Source of the DNA: Aquitalea aquatilis
GTDB taxonomy: Bacteria > Pseudomonadota > Gammaproteobacteria > Burkholderiales > Chromobacteriaceae
Direction: 5' to 3'
DNA: 64,000 nucleotides
NCBI RefSeq assembly: GCF_005155025.1
Contig: NZ_CP039731.1
Coordinates: forward strand, 2,542,001-2,606,000
How positions within the stretch are numbered: position 1 is the stretch's first letter; each line of letters starts with the position of its first letter. Under the pieces are notes generated by a model. The model did no database searches, was not told the origin of the DNA, and was given only the letters and a program-made list of their open reading frames with translations. Below are positions 35,541 to 44,975 of the stretch, piece by piece. A program made the translations under genes and the position numbers.

Positions 35541-36806
35541 GTGGTAAACATCCGGATTGTTTTTTCCCTGTGTCTGCTGCTGGTGCTGCAGCCGGCACTG
35601 GCTGCCACCCTGCAGATATCTGCCAGCGCTGGTGCCATTGCCACTGCGCTGCGTAATGCCCGTCCGGGCGATACCTTGCTGCTGGCACCAGGGCATTACC
35701 GGGAAAACCTGCAGATAGCCAAGGCCATCACCCTACAGGCAGCCAATCCGCAGCAGCGGCCGGTGGTGGACGGCTCGGGACTAGGCGATGTCATCCGCAT
35801 TACCGCCCCAGGCGTGGTGTTGCGCCAGCTCATCATTACCGACAGTGGCAGCGACCTCACCGCACAGAATGCCGGCGTTTACGTACAACCCGGCGCGCAT
35901 CGGGCGCGGATAGAAGGCTGCGATATCGCCTACAGTCTGTTTGGGCTGTGGATTGAAAAATCCAATGATGTCACCGTCAGCCACAACCTCATCACCGGCA
36001 AGCGCGACCTGCAATCCTCGCAGCGTGGCAACGGCATCGAGCTGTACAACACCACCGGTGCGCACATCGAAGGCAATCACATCAGCTATGCCCGCGATGG
36101 CATCTATGTGGATGTCTCGCACTATGCCCGCTTTGTCGGCAACCGCATCCACAATGTGCGCTACGGCACGCATTACATGAATTCCTATTACAACATCTGG
36201 GAAAACAACGAGGCCTACCACAACCGCAGTGGTCTGGCGTTGATGGAAACCCGTAACCAGATCGTGCGTGGCAACCGTGCGTGGGGCAATAGCGATCACG
36301 GCATCATGCTGCGCACCATCCAGGACTCGGTGATCGAAAACAATATCGTCGCCGGCAATCAGCGCGGCTTTTTCATCTACGACGCTGAATACAACGTGCT
36401 GCGCAACAACCTGGTGGTAGACAACACCGTGGGTGCCCACTTGTGGGCCGGCTCCTACCGCAACCAGGTGTCGGGCAATGATTTCATTCACAACCGCGAG
36501 CAGATCCGCTACGTGGCCAGCCGTGACGTGCAGTGGTCCGGCAACTTTTGGAGCAATTACGCCGGCTGGGACCGTAAGGGCAAGGGCATAGGCGAAGTGC
36601 CGTATGCCGCCAACGACGTGGTGGACCGGCTGATGTGGCGTCTGCCCGCCATCCGCCTGCTGATGGGCAGTCCCGCCATCCAGACGCTGCGGCTGATTGC
36701 ACAGCAGTTTCCGCTGCTGCGTGCCCCCAGCGTGGTGGACGACCAGCCGCACATGCACCCGCTGCATCAGGGCTGGGAACAGTGGTTAGGAAAAAGCAAT
36801 GATTGA
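35541..36806 (+). CDS. nosD: Periplasmic NosD copper-assembly protein
   Basis: The protein has 421 residues from GTG 35541, with a Sec signal ending at ALAA. The rest is a right-handed parallel beta-helix (NosD/carbohydrate-binding repeats) with repeats such as GNGIELYNTTGAHIEGN and NDVTVSHNLI. NosD works with NosF and NosY as an ABC-type complex needed to build the CuZ centre. The stop overlaps the nosF start by eight bases. Confidence 0.95.
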   Translation: MVNIRIVFSLCLLLVLQPALAATLQISASAGAIATALRNARPGDTLLLAPGHYRENLQIAKAITLQAANPQQRPVVDGSGLGDVIRITAPGVVLRQLIITDSGSDLTAQNAGVYVQPGAHRARIEGCDIAYSLFGLWIEKSNDVTVSHNLITGKRDLQSSQRGNGIELYNTTGAHIEGNHISYARDGIYVDVSHYARFVGNRIHNVRYGTHYMNSYYNIWENNEAYHNRSGLALMETRNQIVRGNRAWGNSDHGIMLRTIQDSVIENNIVAGNQRGFFIYDAEYNVLRNNLVVDNTVGAHLWAGSYRNQVSGNDFIHNREQIRYVASRDVQWSGNFWSNYAGWDRKGKGIGEVPYAANDVVDRLMWRLPAIRLLMGSPAIQTLRLIAQQFPLLRAPSVVDDQPHMHPLHQGWEQWLGKSND

Positions 36807-37707
36807 AATCGACAACGTCAGCAAACGCTACGGCCCGCATCTGGCGGTGGATGGTGTCAGCCTGCAGGTGGCCGCCGGCGAGCTGTTCGGCCTGATCGGC
36901 CACAATGGTGCCGGCAAAAGCACGCTGTTTCGCATGATACTGGGCCTGATTCCGGCCAGTGACGGTGATATCCGGCTGTGCGACCAGTCCACTCGCAGCT
37001 CCGCCTTTCGCAAGGTGCGTCGTCAACTGGGTTATCTGCCGGAAAACGTAGTGCTGTACGACAACCTGACCGGTCTGGAAACCCTGCATTACTTCGCCCG
37101 CCTCAAGGGTGCTTCCTGCCAGGAATGCCTGCCGCTGCTTGAGCGCATGGGGCTGAGCGCGGCCGCCACCACGCGAGTACGCACCTACTCCAAGGGAATG
37201 CGCCAGCGGCTGGGCTTTGCCCAGGCCCTGTTGGGCAATCCGCAACTGCTGTTTCTGGACGAGCCCACCAACGGGCTGGACCCGGAAGGCGTGCGTGAGT
37301 TTTACCAGATTCTGCGCGAGCAGCAGGACCGAGGCGTCACCATAGTCATCACCTCGCACCTGCTGTCGGAAATCCAAGAGCGAGTGAGCCGTCTTGCCAT
37401 CCTGCGCGCCGGACAGCTGCAGGCAGTGGGCAGCCTGGAAAAGCTACGCGAAGGCTGCAGCCTACCGCTTACCTTTGATGTCAGGTTGAGCCAGCCGGCC
37501 AGCGCCGCTCTACGCGACACCCTGCAGGCGCTGCCGGTGGACGCATTGGCTATCAGTGGCGACCGCGCACGGCTGGCCTGCCAGCGCAGTGCCAAGATGA
37601 CAGTGCTGGGGGCGTTGTTGGCGCTGGGGGAGCAGATCAGCGATCTGCAGATTCGCGAACCCTCGCTGGAAGATGTGTTTCTGGGTTACAGCGGAGACGG
37701 GCAATGA
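36799..37707 (+). CDS. nosF: NosF ABC ATPase
   Basis: This 302-residue ABC ATPase has Walker A GHNGAGKST, signature YSKGMRQRLGFAQ and Walker B LLFLDEPTNGLDP. It drives NosY and the periplasmic NosD in CuZ maturation. ATG 36799 has AGGAAA upstream. The C-terminal ~80 residues are a family-specific extension. The gap to nosY is 31 bases. Confidence 0.95.
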   Translation: MIEIDNVSKRYGPHLAVDGVSLQVAAGELFGLIGHNGAGKSTLFRMILGLIPASDGDIRLCDQSTRSSAFRKVRRQLGYLPENVVLYDNLTGLETLHYFARLKGASCQECLPLLERMGLSAAATTRVRTYSKGMRQRLGFAQALLGNPQLLFLDEPTNGLDPEGVREFYQILREQQDRGVTIVITSHLLSEIQERVSRLAILRAGQLQAVGSLEKLREGCSLPLTFDVRLSQPASAALRDTLQALPVDALAISGDRARLACQRSAKMTVLGALLALGEQISDLQIREPSLEDVFLGYSGDGQ

Positions 37708-37738
37708 GTAGCAAGCAGCACAGCACAAGGATGATGAA

Positions 37739-38551
37739 ATGAACAGTCCTGTCTTGACCATTGCCGGCAAGGAATTCCGTGACCGCTTGCGCAACCGCTG
37801 GGTGGTGGCGGTTACGCTGGTATTTGCTGCCTTTGCCTTCACCATCAGCTATTTCGGCGCGGCCACCCAGGGCAGCGTGGGGGTGCAGGGCACCGAGGCC
37901 ACCATACAAAGCCTGGTCAGCTTGGTGATTTACCTGGTGCCGCTGATTGCCCTGATTCTCGGTTTTGACACCGTGGTGGGGGAGCGCGAACGCGGCTCGC
38001 TGGACCTGCTGCTGGCCTTGCCGGTCAGCCGTATCCAGCTGTTGCTGGGCAAGTATCTGGGGTTGGCCAGTACGCTTGCTGTGGCCAGCATACTGGGCTT
38101 TGGTGCCGCTGGGGGGCTGATTCTCACCCAGTTGCCGGCCAGTGCCTGGTTTCACTACGTCGGCTTCATGCTTAGCACTTTGCTGCTTGGGCTGGTATTC
38201 CTCAGCGTGGCAGTTGCCATTTCGGTAATGGCACAGGACCGCGCCCAAGCCAGCGGCATGGCCATTTTCGTGTGGTTCCTGTTTGTGCTGGTGTACGACC
38301 TGCTACTGCTGGGCCTGCTGGTGATGAGTGGTGGCGACATCGCCGGCCCGGCCTTTCCCTATCTGATGCTGCTGAATCCGGCAGACGTGTTCCGCATTCT
38401 CAACATCTTTGGCCCGGACGATTTGCGGCTGATGTTTGGTCTTACTAGCCTGTTTCCCCCCGCACTTGCCAGTCCCTGGGTGTTAGGTGCGGTGATGTTG
38501 GGCTGGGTGAGTACGCCGCTCTTGCTGGCCATTTGGAGGTTCCGCCAATGA
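37739..38551 (+). CDS. nosY: NosY membrane permease
   Basis: This 270-residue membrane protein of the ABC-2 type has six hydrophobic helices, the first after LTIAGKEFRDRLRNRW. The ERERGSLDLLLALPVSR loop is typical of NosY and related ABC-2 permeases. It forms the channel part of NosDFY. Its stop overlaps the nosL start (ATGA). Confidence 0.95.
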   Translation: MNSPVLTIAGKEFRDRLRNRWVVAVTLVFAAFAFTISYFGAATQGSVGVQGTEATIQSLVSLVIYLVPLIALILGFDTVVGERERGSLDLLLALPVSRIQLLLGKYLGLASTLAVASILGFGAAGGLILTQLPASAWFHYVGFMLSTLLLGLVFLSVAVAISVMAQDRAQASGMAIFVWFLFVLVYDLLLLGLLVMSGGDIAGPAFPYLMLLNPADVFRILNIFGPDDLRLMFGLTSLFPPALASPWVLGAVMLGWVSTPLLLAIWRFRQ

Positions 38552-39069
38552 AACCCATCACCCGCCGTTGCTGCTTGGGCATGTTACTGGCAACGCCCTT
38601 GCTGGCCGCCTGCAGTCACGAAACCCCGCCGACCGCCAAGGCCGCACTGGAGCCGGACCGTAATACAGCCTGTAGCCTGGATGGTATGAGCCTGAGCGAC
38701 TACCCCGGCCCCAAGGGGCAGCTGCAATATGCCCAAGGTGCGCCGGACTTCTTCTGCGACACCATTGAGCTGTTTGCCGTCTACCTGAAACCGGAGCAGC
38801 AACGCTTGGTGGCTGCCGTGTACGTACAGGACATGAGTAAGGCCGACTGGGAACACCCGGTGGGCCACTGGATGGATGCCCACAATGCATTCTATGTGGT
38901 TGGCTCGCGCTTGAAAGGTTCGATGGGCCCGACCTTTGCCAGCTATGGCAGCGAGGCCGCCGCGCGAGCCGTGGCCGCACGCGAGGGGGGCAAGGTTTAC
39001 CGTTTCAGCGACATCACGCCGGCCATGGCCGAGCTGGACGGTGGTGTGCTCAAAGACAAATCCATGTAA
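38548..39069 (+). CDS. nosL: NosL copper chaperone lipoprotein
   Basis: This 173-residue lipoprotein (lipobox LLAAC) belongs to the NosL family. The CSLDGMSL segment holds the Cys and Met that bind Cu(I), and the C-terminal NosL fold includes GHWMDAHNAFYVVGS and TPAMAELDGG. It hands copper to apo-NosZ. ATG 38548 has GGAGG eight bases upstream and overlaps nosY by four bases. Confidence 0.93.
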   Translation: MKPITRRCCLGMLLATPLLAACSHETPPTAKAALEPDRNTACSLDGMSLSDYPGPKGQLQYAQGAPDFFCDTIELFAVYLKPEQQRLVAAVYVQDMSKADWEHPVGHWMDAHNAFYVVGSRLKGSMGPTFASYGSEAAARAVAAREGGKVYRFSDITPAMAELDGGVLKDKSM

Positions 39070-39080
39070 GGGAGGTGCAG

Positions 39081-39374
39081 ATGACCCAATTTTACGACCA
39101 GCTCCCGCTGGACACGGCACAGCAGATCGAGCCGCTTAGCTGGCTGTCCTATCAACTGCGGGAAAACCGCAAGGCCCTTCTGGCCCATTATGGCGTGGAC
39201 AGCGCACAAGCGCTGCTGGCGCGCATCGAGAGCGGCGCGCTGGAAGAACACCCGGCCTACGAACACTATCTGTCACTCTTCATCCTAGAGCAGCAAAGGG
39301 AAGCCACGCGCGAGCAACTGCGGCTGGTACTGGCTGGTAACGAGGAGGAAGCACATGTTGCATCTGCATCTTAA
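39081..39374 (+). CDS. Unknown nos-linked protein A
   Basis: This 97-residue helical protein starts at ATG 39081 behind a strong GGGAGG, 11 bases after nosL. It has no signal peptide, no Cys and no known domain. The next gene overlaps it by 20 bases, so both belong to the nosZDFYL transcript. It may help N2O respiration in the cytoplasm, but this is position only. Confidence 0.6.
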   Translation: MTQFYDQLPLDTAQQIEPLSWLSYQLRENRKALLAHYGVDSAQALLARIESGALEEHPAYEHYLSLFILEQQREATREQLRLVLAGNEEEAHVASAS

Positions 39375-39708
39375 GGAAGTGATAGAAGACGACCTGTTCG
39401 ACATCCTGCGCGAGGAAGTCACCCTGCATCAGGATGCATTGATCGTGGCCTTGAATAATGGAGTGGATATCGAGCTGCGTTTCCGCGACGATGATGTCTA
39501 TTCCATCAACTGGCGCTGGGGTGATGCCAGCTGCCGTATCGACACGGCACCGCTGCATCCCGAGTTGGCCTCCTTCCCCAATCATCTGCACGATATGGAT
39601 GGGCGCTTGCGCGCCGACCCGGTCACCCGGCCTGGCGACAGCGCCTGGAGCAATGTACAGCGTCTGCTGCAAACCTTGTCACAAGACCCTTTGCTGCAAA
39701 CTGTCTGA
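39355..39708 (+). CDS. Unknown nos-linked protein B
   Basis: This 117-residue acidic protein has HLHLKEVIEDDLFDILREE at the start and a beta-rich middle (VDIELRFRDDDVYSINWRWG). It has no signal peptide. It overlaps the previous gene by 20 bases and has GGAGG upstream of ATG 39355. It closes the nosZ transcript. The family is not recognised. Confidence 0.6.
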   Translation: MLHLHLKEVIEDDLFDILREEVTLHQDALIVALNNGVDIELRFRDDDVYSINWRWGDASCRIDTAPLHPELASFPNHLHDMDGRLRADPVTRPGDSAWSNVQRLLQTLSQDPLLQTV

Positions 39709-39851
39709 CCGGCATGACCGAGGCTCAATGCTCGCCCGGTTTGCATCCTGTTCATTGCGTGCTGCCCGCCCGGGCGGCTACCGCCTGTCTTGGCACGTGA
39801 TTCTCATTGTCATGAAAAGTGAAAAAAGAGCTTTATTCCATCTTTTTTTGA

Positions 39852-39865
39852 TTGATTGGTATCAA
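39852..39865. promoter_or_regulatory. Perfect FNR/DNR/NNR box before the cytochrome c-nosR operon
   Basis: TTGATTGGTATCAA is an exact TTGAT-N4-ATCAA match, 64 bases upstream of the cytochrome gene. It implies that nosR and its neighbours form a second operon under the same control as nosZ. Confidence 0.75.
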
Positions 39866-39928
39866 TTTAGCGAGACAAGGCTGAGTGCTAAGCTGCAAAT
39901 CATTAAATCCTGATGCACAGAGGTTCTC

Positions 39929-40339
39929 ATGCTGAAACACTTCGTCGTTCTTGGTAGTTGTGTCCTGATGCTTGCCGCGTGTGGCAAGAGCGAACCTGCA
40001 ACCCCGGCGGAACAGCCTGCTTCCGCACCGGCGGCAACGGCTGCCGCATCCGCCCCGACAGCCGTGGCGGTGGCTGAGGTCAGTAATCCCGTCGGCGAAA
40101 AAACCTTTAAGTCGGTATGTTCCATGTGCCACCAGAGCGGCGCGGCCGGTGCACCCATTCTTGGCAACAAGGATGACTGGTCACCCCGCATCACCCAAGG
40201 CAAGGACACGCTGTACAAGCATGCATTGGAAGGCTTCTCCGGCCAGAAGGGTGCCATGCCGGCCAAGGGCGGCAATCCCTCGCTGTCTGATGCCGACGTG
40301 AAGGCCGCGGTTGACTTCATGGTGGCTAAGGCCAGCTAA
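39929..40339 (+). CDS. Cytochrome c5-like lipoprotein
   Basis: This 136-residue lipoprotein (LAAC, Cys18) has an Ala/Pro-rich linker at about residues 22-50. A single class I cytochrome c domain follows with heme motif CSMCH and axial Met in the KGAMPAKGG region. It probably carries electrons in the periplasm to NosZ or a related reductase. ATG 39929 follows AGAGG. It opens the operon that contains nosR. Confidence 0.88.
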   Translation: MLKHFVVLGSCVLMLAACGKSEPATPAEQPASAPAATAAASAPTAVAVAEVSNPVGEKTFKSVCSMCHQSGAAGAPILGNKDDWSPRITQGKDTLYKHALEGFSGQKGAMPAKGGNPSLSDADVKAAVDFMVAKAS

Positions 40340-40350
40340 AAGGAAAATCC

Positions 40351-40953
40351 ATGGCCGCCCGCCTGTTGCAGGCAGCGCTGCTGCCTGCGGTGCTGGGCCT
40401 GCTGTCGCTGGCAGCGCCTATGCCATCCTTGCAAATCCTGCCGCAGCTCACTGCACGTGGCATGCCGGTATCTTGGCTTGCCGGGAGACTGCAAGCCAGG
40501 GCCGTGCAGTCCTCTTCGTTTGCCGAGGGTGGACTGCAACAGGTGGTGCTGGCTGCACCGCCATCCGCGTGGCGGCGTGGCGGTCAGTGGCAGGTGGCCC
40601 TACCGCGGCCTGCCGTCACCCTGCAACTGCAATCCGGCCAGCGCCTGCTGTATGCCTGGCGCAGTCCTCGCATTGTCATTCCCCGCCCACCGGCTGCACA
40701 GGCCGTGGCCATCATTCTCGAGCGTACACTCCCCGTGGCCGGATTGGGCCGGCTGCTGCTGGACGCCGGCCATATGCGGGCTTTTCAGGCCGGTTTTGAC
40801 CGTGGCATCAGCCAGATCTTGCTGCTGGACGGTGAAGGCGGCATCTGGGTTACGCCACGCATGCTGCCTGCCGTACGTTGGCAGGATGGGGCGGCATCCT
40901 TCCAGATACTGCAAAGAGTTTGTCAGATGGGCCAGGTGAAGACCGGGCAGTAA
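40351..40953 (+). CDS. Unknown exported protein before nosR
   Basis: This 200-residue protein has a hydrophobic N-terminus (LLQAALLPAVLGLLSLAA) that is a signal peptide or anchor. The rest is beta-rich with no Cys motif until near the end (C at 194) and no heme motif. It lies 12 bases after the cytochrome gene and 49 before nosR. An accessory role in N2O reduction is inferred from position only. Confidence 0.6.
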   Translation: MAARLLQAALLPAVLGLLSLAAPMPSLQILPQLTARGMPVSWLAGRLQARAVQSSSFAEGGLQQVVLAAPPSAWRRGGQWQVALPRPAVTLQLQSGQRLLYAWRSPRIVIPRPPAAQAVAIILERTLPVAGLGRLLLDAGHMRAFQAGFDRGISQILLLDGEGGIWVTPRMLPAVRWQDGAASFQILQRVCQMGQVKTGQ

Positions 40954-41001
40954 CGCTAGCCGGCAACAGCGCTGCCGGGATAACAAGACAAGGAAATCAA
41001 G

Positions 41002-43206
41002 GTGCTATCCGCATGTATTAGCAGATTGTCCGCCAGTCACGGTTTGTGGCGTCGTTGTGCGATATTGTTACGCATTGTCTGGCTGGGCTTGCTGTGCTGT
41101 CTGGTGTACAGCCCGGCCACACAGGCTTCCAGTTATGAACGGGAGCTGCCCAAGGCGCTGTCTACCGATCCGGACATGTGCCGCTGGGTGGACTGTGCGG
41201 CGGTATTGCCTGGCGCAACTGCCTTTTCCTTGCGCAAGGGCGCACCACCCTATGTAGAAGGCTACGGCGCGGACAAGAAGCTGAAGGGCTATGTATTTTT
41301 GTCCACCGACATCGTGGATACCCAGGGGTATTCTGGCAAACCCATTGTCACCCTCATCGGTATGGATGGCAGCGGTCACATCAGCGGCGTGCGGGTACTC
41401 AAGCACAGCGAGCCCATCCTGCTGGTGGGGATTCCGGAAAACAAGCTCACTGATTTTCTCAACCAGTATCTGGGCCGTTTTGCCGGTGCGCGCATGGAAA
41501 TCGGCGGCAGCGGCAAGGACAGGCTGGATGCCATCTCCGGTGCAACGGTCACCGTGATTGCGGAAAATCAGCTGATTTCGCGCTGTGCGCAGGCCGTAGC
41601 CTACCAGGCTGGCATCATGAAACAGGCGGTACGCCCGCCGGCACGCTTTATTGACAGCAAGCAGCCCGCCAGCTGGCAGGCATTGCTGACGGACGGTAGC
41701 GTGCAACATCTGACAGTAACGCCCGCCGATATCGGCACGAGTGGTAGCGAGGCGTATCTGGACCTGTACTACGGCTATCTGAATGCCCCCGGTATTGGCC
41801 GCAGCGTGTTGGGTGACGAGGACTATGCCAAGTTGATGAAAACGCTGAAACCGGGCGAACATGCGCTGTTCATCGTCAACAATGGCAGCGGTTCGTTCAA
41901 GGGTTCCGGCTTTGTACGTGGTGGCTTGTACGACCGTATCCAGGTGCGGCAGGATCTGTCGGCCTACACCTTCCGCGATACCGATTACCTCAACTTGTAT
42001 GCCTTGCGCGCAGCCGGTGCGCCGGAATTCCGCGAAAGCGGCATCTTCATCCTGCGTGATCCGCATTTTGCCGCTGCCTGGCCGTGGCGCTTTGCCTTTC
42101 TGGCCAATAAGGAAGACCAGCAAACCGGAGCCAAGCAATTCACCTCTTTCGAAAGCAATTACTGGCTGCCGGGCAATCAGCTGCAAGGTGGCCGGCCTGC
42201 AGTAGAGCTGCCGCAGGCTGCCTGGAAAAAGGCCTGGCACGACAAGCAGGCCGAAGTGCTGCTGTTTGCGGGCTGGATGGCGGCGGTGCTGGTTTTCTTC
42301 ATCAGCCGCGACCGCTGGGTGCGCCGTTCGCGCCGTGGCAGCAAGCGCTGGGTGTCCTGGCCCAAGACCATCAGCTGGCTGATTGCCATCGCATTTGCCG
42401 GTGGCCTGGAAATGGCCCAGCCATCCATCACCCAGGTGCTGACGGTATTCCATGCGCTGTCTGACGGCTGGAACTGGTCACTGTTTTTGAGTGACCCCTT
42501 CATCTTCATGTTCTGGCTGCTGATTGTACCCACCACGCTGATCTGGGGACGTGGCCTGTTCTGCGGCTGGATGTGCCCCTTTGGCTCGCTGTCGGAATTG
42601 CTGTACAAGATAGGCCGCTTGCTGCATCTGCCGGTGGGCAAGCTGCCCATGGCCTGGCATAACCGTCTCAAGTGGCTGAAGTACGCCATTTTCTTCCTGC
42701 TGCTGGCGGTGTCCTTCTTCTCCATGCCATTGGCGGAGAAACTGGCCGAGGTAGAACCGTTCAAGACCACCTTCCTGGTCGGTGTGCTCAATCGCAGCTG
42801 GCCGTTTGCGCTGTTTCTGGCGGTGCTGCTGGGGCTGTCGCTGTTTGTCGAGCGTCCCTTCTGCAAATACCTGTGTCCGCTGGGGGCGTCGCTGGGGCTG
42901 CCATCCCGTTTCAACTTGCTGAAGCTGCGCCGCAAGGACGGCTGTAGCAGCTGCAAGGCCTGCGCCGTGGGCTGTGGCTCGCTGTCCATTGACGCAGTAG
43001 GACATATCGACTCGCGTGAATGCCTGATGTGTCTGGACTGCATGGTGATGTATTACGACGGCCACAGCTGCCCGCCACTGGCTCAGGAGCGCAAGCGCCG
43101 TGAAAAAGCCGGTCAGCCGCTGACGCCGATAGGCCGTGACGGGCTGTATATCCCGATCAAGCCGGTAGCAACGCCGGCCAAGGATACGCTCCGTGCCAAA
43201 GGCTGA
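41002..43206 (+). CDS. nosR: NosR membrane flavo-iron-sulfur protein
   Basis: The protein has 734 residues from GTG 41002 (AAGGA upstream). A periplasmic FMN-binding domain carries SGATVT, whose Thr takes covalent FMN, at about residue 175. Then come about five membrane helices with CGWMCPFG and CKYLCPLGA motifs, and a cytoplasmic ferredoxin end (CSSCKACAVGC; CLMCLDC). NosR feeds electrons to NosZ and is needed for its expression. It sits downstream of nosZDFYL here, unlike the usual nosRZDFYLX order. Confidence 0.95.
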   Translation: MLSACISRLSASHGLWRRCAILLRIVWLGLLCCLVYSPATQASSYERELPKALSTDPDMCRWVDCAAVLPGATAFSLRKGAPPYVEGYGADKKLKGYVFLSTDIVDTQGYSGKPIVTLIGMDGSGHISGVRVLKHSEPILLVGIPENKLTDFLNQYLGRFAGARMEIGGSGKDRLDAISGATVTVIAENQLISRCAQAVAYQAGIMKQAVRPPARFIDSKQPASWQALLTDGSVQHLTVTPADIGTSGSEAYLDLYYGYLNAPGIGRSVLGDEDYAKLMKTLKPGEHALFIVNNGSGSFKGSGFVRGGLYDRIQVRQDLSAYTFRDTDYLNLYALRAAGAPEFRESGIFILRDPHFAAAWPWRFAFLANKEDQQTGAKQFTSFESNYWLPGNQLQGGRPAVELPQAAWKKAWHDKQAEVLLFAGWMAAVLVFFISRDRWVRRSRRGSKRWVSWPKTISWLIAIAFAGGLEMAQPSITQVLTVFHALSDGWNWSLFLSDPFIFMFWLLIVPTTLIWGRGLFCGWMCPFGSLSELLYKIGRLLHLPVGKLPMAWHNRLKWLKYAIFFLLLAVSFFSMPLAEKLAEVEPFKTTFLVGVLNRSWPFALFLAVLLGLSLFVERPFCKYLCPLGASLGLPSRFNLLKLRRKDGCSSCKACAVGCGSLSIDAVGHIDSRECLMCLDCMVMYYDGHSCPPLAQERKRREKAGQPLTPIGRDGLYIPIKPVATPAKDTLRAKG

Positions 43207-44302
43207 GGTGCTGGCGGCCACTGCAGTCGGCAGGCCGACGCTAAGGCGGCGCTTGCTGGTCTGGCTGTTGCCGCTGGGCTTGCTGGCGCTGGTGCTGGGC
43301 CTGGCCCTGCGCCAGCCGGAACTGCATTCGCAGGGCAGCTATGTGTTTGGCACCCGGGTGCAGTTGTCCATCTCCGGGGTGTCGGCGGAGGAGGCGCGTC
43401 AGGCTGAAAATGCCGTGTTCAGCCTGTTTGAAGACATGCACCGCAGCCTGCATGCCTGGCAGCCATCGGAGCTGATGCGCATGAATGCGGCGTTGGCCGA
43501 GGGCAAGCCATTCACGGCTTCACCACGGCTGGTGGAAATCCTGCGTGCGGCCCAGGCGCTATCGCGGGAAAGCCAGGGCCTGTTTGATCCGGGCATTGGC
43601 CGGCTGATCCAGCTATGGGGCTTTCAGGACGATCAGTTCAATGACAGTCACTTTCCCACCGATGCCGCCGTGCAGGCGCTGATGGTGCAGCACCCCAGTA
43701 TTGCTGATCTGCAGATTGCAGCCGACGGTACAGTCAGCAGCCGCAAGCGGGTGGTGGCGGTGGATCTGGGAGGCTATGCCAAGGGCTGGGCGCTGGATCT
43801 GGCGGCAGCACGTTTGCGCCAGATGGGGGTGAGCAATGCGCTGATCGACGTGGGTGGCAATCTGCTGGCTCTGGGCAGCAAGGGCGGGGAGCCGTGGCAG
43901 GTGGGCATCCAGCATCCGCGTACATCCGGCCTGCTGGCCACGCTGCAATTGCAAGATGGCGAGGCCATTGGCACCAGCGGTGACTACTACCGCTATTTCA
44001 GTCATGGCGGCATCCGTTACTGCCATATTCTCGATCCGCGCAGCGGCTACCCGGCCCGACAAAGCCAGACCGTGACCGTACTGGCCGATCCCGGCCCGCA
44101 TGCGGGAGCCATGTCCGATGGTGCCAGCAAGGCACCGTTCATTGGCGGGCCAGGCCATGCACTCACCCTGTCGCGTGCTACCGGTGTCAACAAGGTACTG
44201 ATGGTAGATGCCGCCGGGCAGGTATGGCTGACGCATGCCATGGCTGCCCGGCTGCACTGGCCCGGACCACGGCCAGTCATTCACTGGCTGGACGGAGGCT
44301 GA
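43193..44302 (+). CDS. nosX: ApbE/NosX flavin transferase
   Basis: This 369-residue protein has one N-terminal membrane helix (about residues 22-40) and a periplasmic ApbE domain. The domain includes FGTRVQLS, VDLGGYAKGWALD, ALIDVGGNLLALG and GTSGDYYRYF. ApbE proteins attach FMN to the Thr of NosR-type proteins. It overlaps the nosR end by 14 bases, which ties the two. The symbol follows the nos context. Confidence 0.85.
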   Translation: MPKAEVLAATAVGRPTLRRRLLVWLLPLGLLALVLGLALRQPELHSQGSYVFGTRVQLSISGVSAEEARQAENAVFSLFEDMHRSLHAWQPSELMRMNAALAEGKPFTASPRLVEILRAAQALSRESQGLFDPGIGRLIQLWGFQDDQFNDSHFPTDAAVQALMVQHPSIADLQIAADGTVSSRKRVVAVDLGGYAKGWALDLAAARLRQMGVSNALIDVGGNLLALGSKGGEPWQVGIQHPRTSGLLATLQLQDGEAIGTSGDYYRYFSHGGIRYCHILDPRSGYPARQSQTVTVLADPGPHAGAMSDGASKAPFIGGPGHALTLSRATGVNKVLMVDAAGQVWLTHAMAARLHWPGPRPVIHWLDGG

Positions 44303-44303
44303 T

Positions 44304-44975
44304 ATGGACGCAGTAAGCATTACCGGTGTGTATCAGCGCCGTGGGCGGCAGCAGGTGCTGGTGGATGCCAATCTGCGCATCGCCGCCGGTGGACTGTGCG
44401 CGCTGGTGGGGGCCAATGGTGCGGGCAAAAGTACTTTGCTGGCCTTGCTGGCTACCATGCTGCAGCCCGACCGGGGCAGCATCCACCTATTGGGGCTGGA
44501 TGTACGCCGTCAGGCGGCGCAGATTCGCCGCCAGTTGGGGGTAGTGTTTCAGGACAGTGCCTTGGAGCCGCGGCTGTCTGTATGGGACAACCTGTTGCTG
44601 ATTGCCTGTTGCTACGGTTATTCCGGCGCGGCGGCCCGCAGCCGCTGCACGGCACGGCTGGCGGCAGCCGGCTGGGAAAACCGGGCCGGGCAGGCGGTGG
44701 AAACCCTGTCCGGTGGTCAGCGCCGGCAACTGGAGCTGATGCGGGCCAGCCTGGCTGCGCCGCGTCTGCTGCTGCTGGATGAGCCGACACAGGGCCTGGA
44801 TGAGGCCGCCAGCGCAGCGTTCTGGCGACAGATCGCCGTACAGCGCCAGCAAGGGGTTACCGTACTGTTCAGCACCCACCGGCAGGAAGAAGCGGAGGCT
44901 GCTGAGCAGTGCGTACGGCTGCTGGAGGGTAGGTTGCTACCGGTGCAGGCTGCTGGGCGCGGGGTGGCGGCATGA
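44304..44975 (+). CDS. ABC transporter ATPase of the nosR operon
   Basis: This 223-residue ABC ATPase has Walker A GANGAGKST, signature LSGGQRRQLELM and Walker B LLLLDEPTQGLDE. ATG 44304 has GGAGG five bases upstream. The next gene is an ABC-2 permease that overlaps by four bases. It is a second system besides NosFY, possibly for a nos cofactor or lipid. The substrate is unknown. Confidence 0.8.
   Translation: MDAVSITGVYQRRGRQQVLVDANLRIAAGGLCALVGANGAGKSTLLALLATMLQPDRGSIHLLGLDVRRQAAQIRRQLGVVFQDSALEPRLSVWDNLLLIACCYGYSGAAARSRCTARLAAAGWENRAGQAVETLSGGQRRQLELMRASLAAPRLLLLDEPTQGLDEAASAAFWRQIAVQRQQGVTVLFSTHRQEEAEAAEQCVRLLEGRLLPVQAAGRGVAA

Noticed and set aside
39775-39810. GC-rich inverted word after the second unknown nos gene as terminator
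   Set aside because: It lies near CCCGCCCGGGCGG but lacks a T run, so a terminator cannot be supported.
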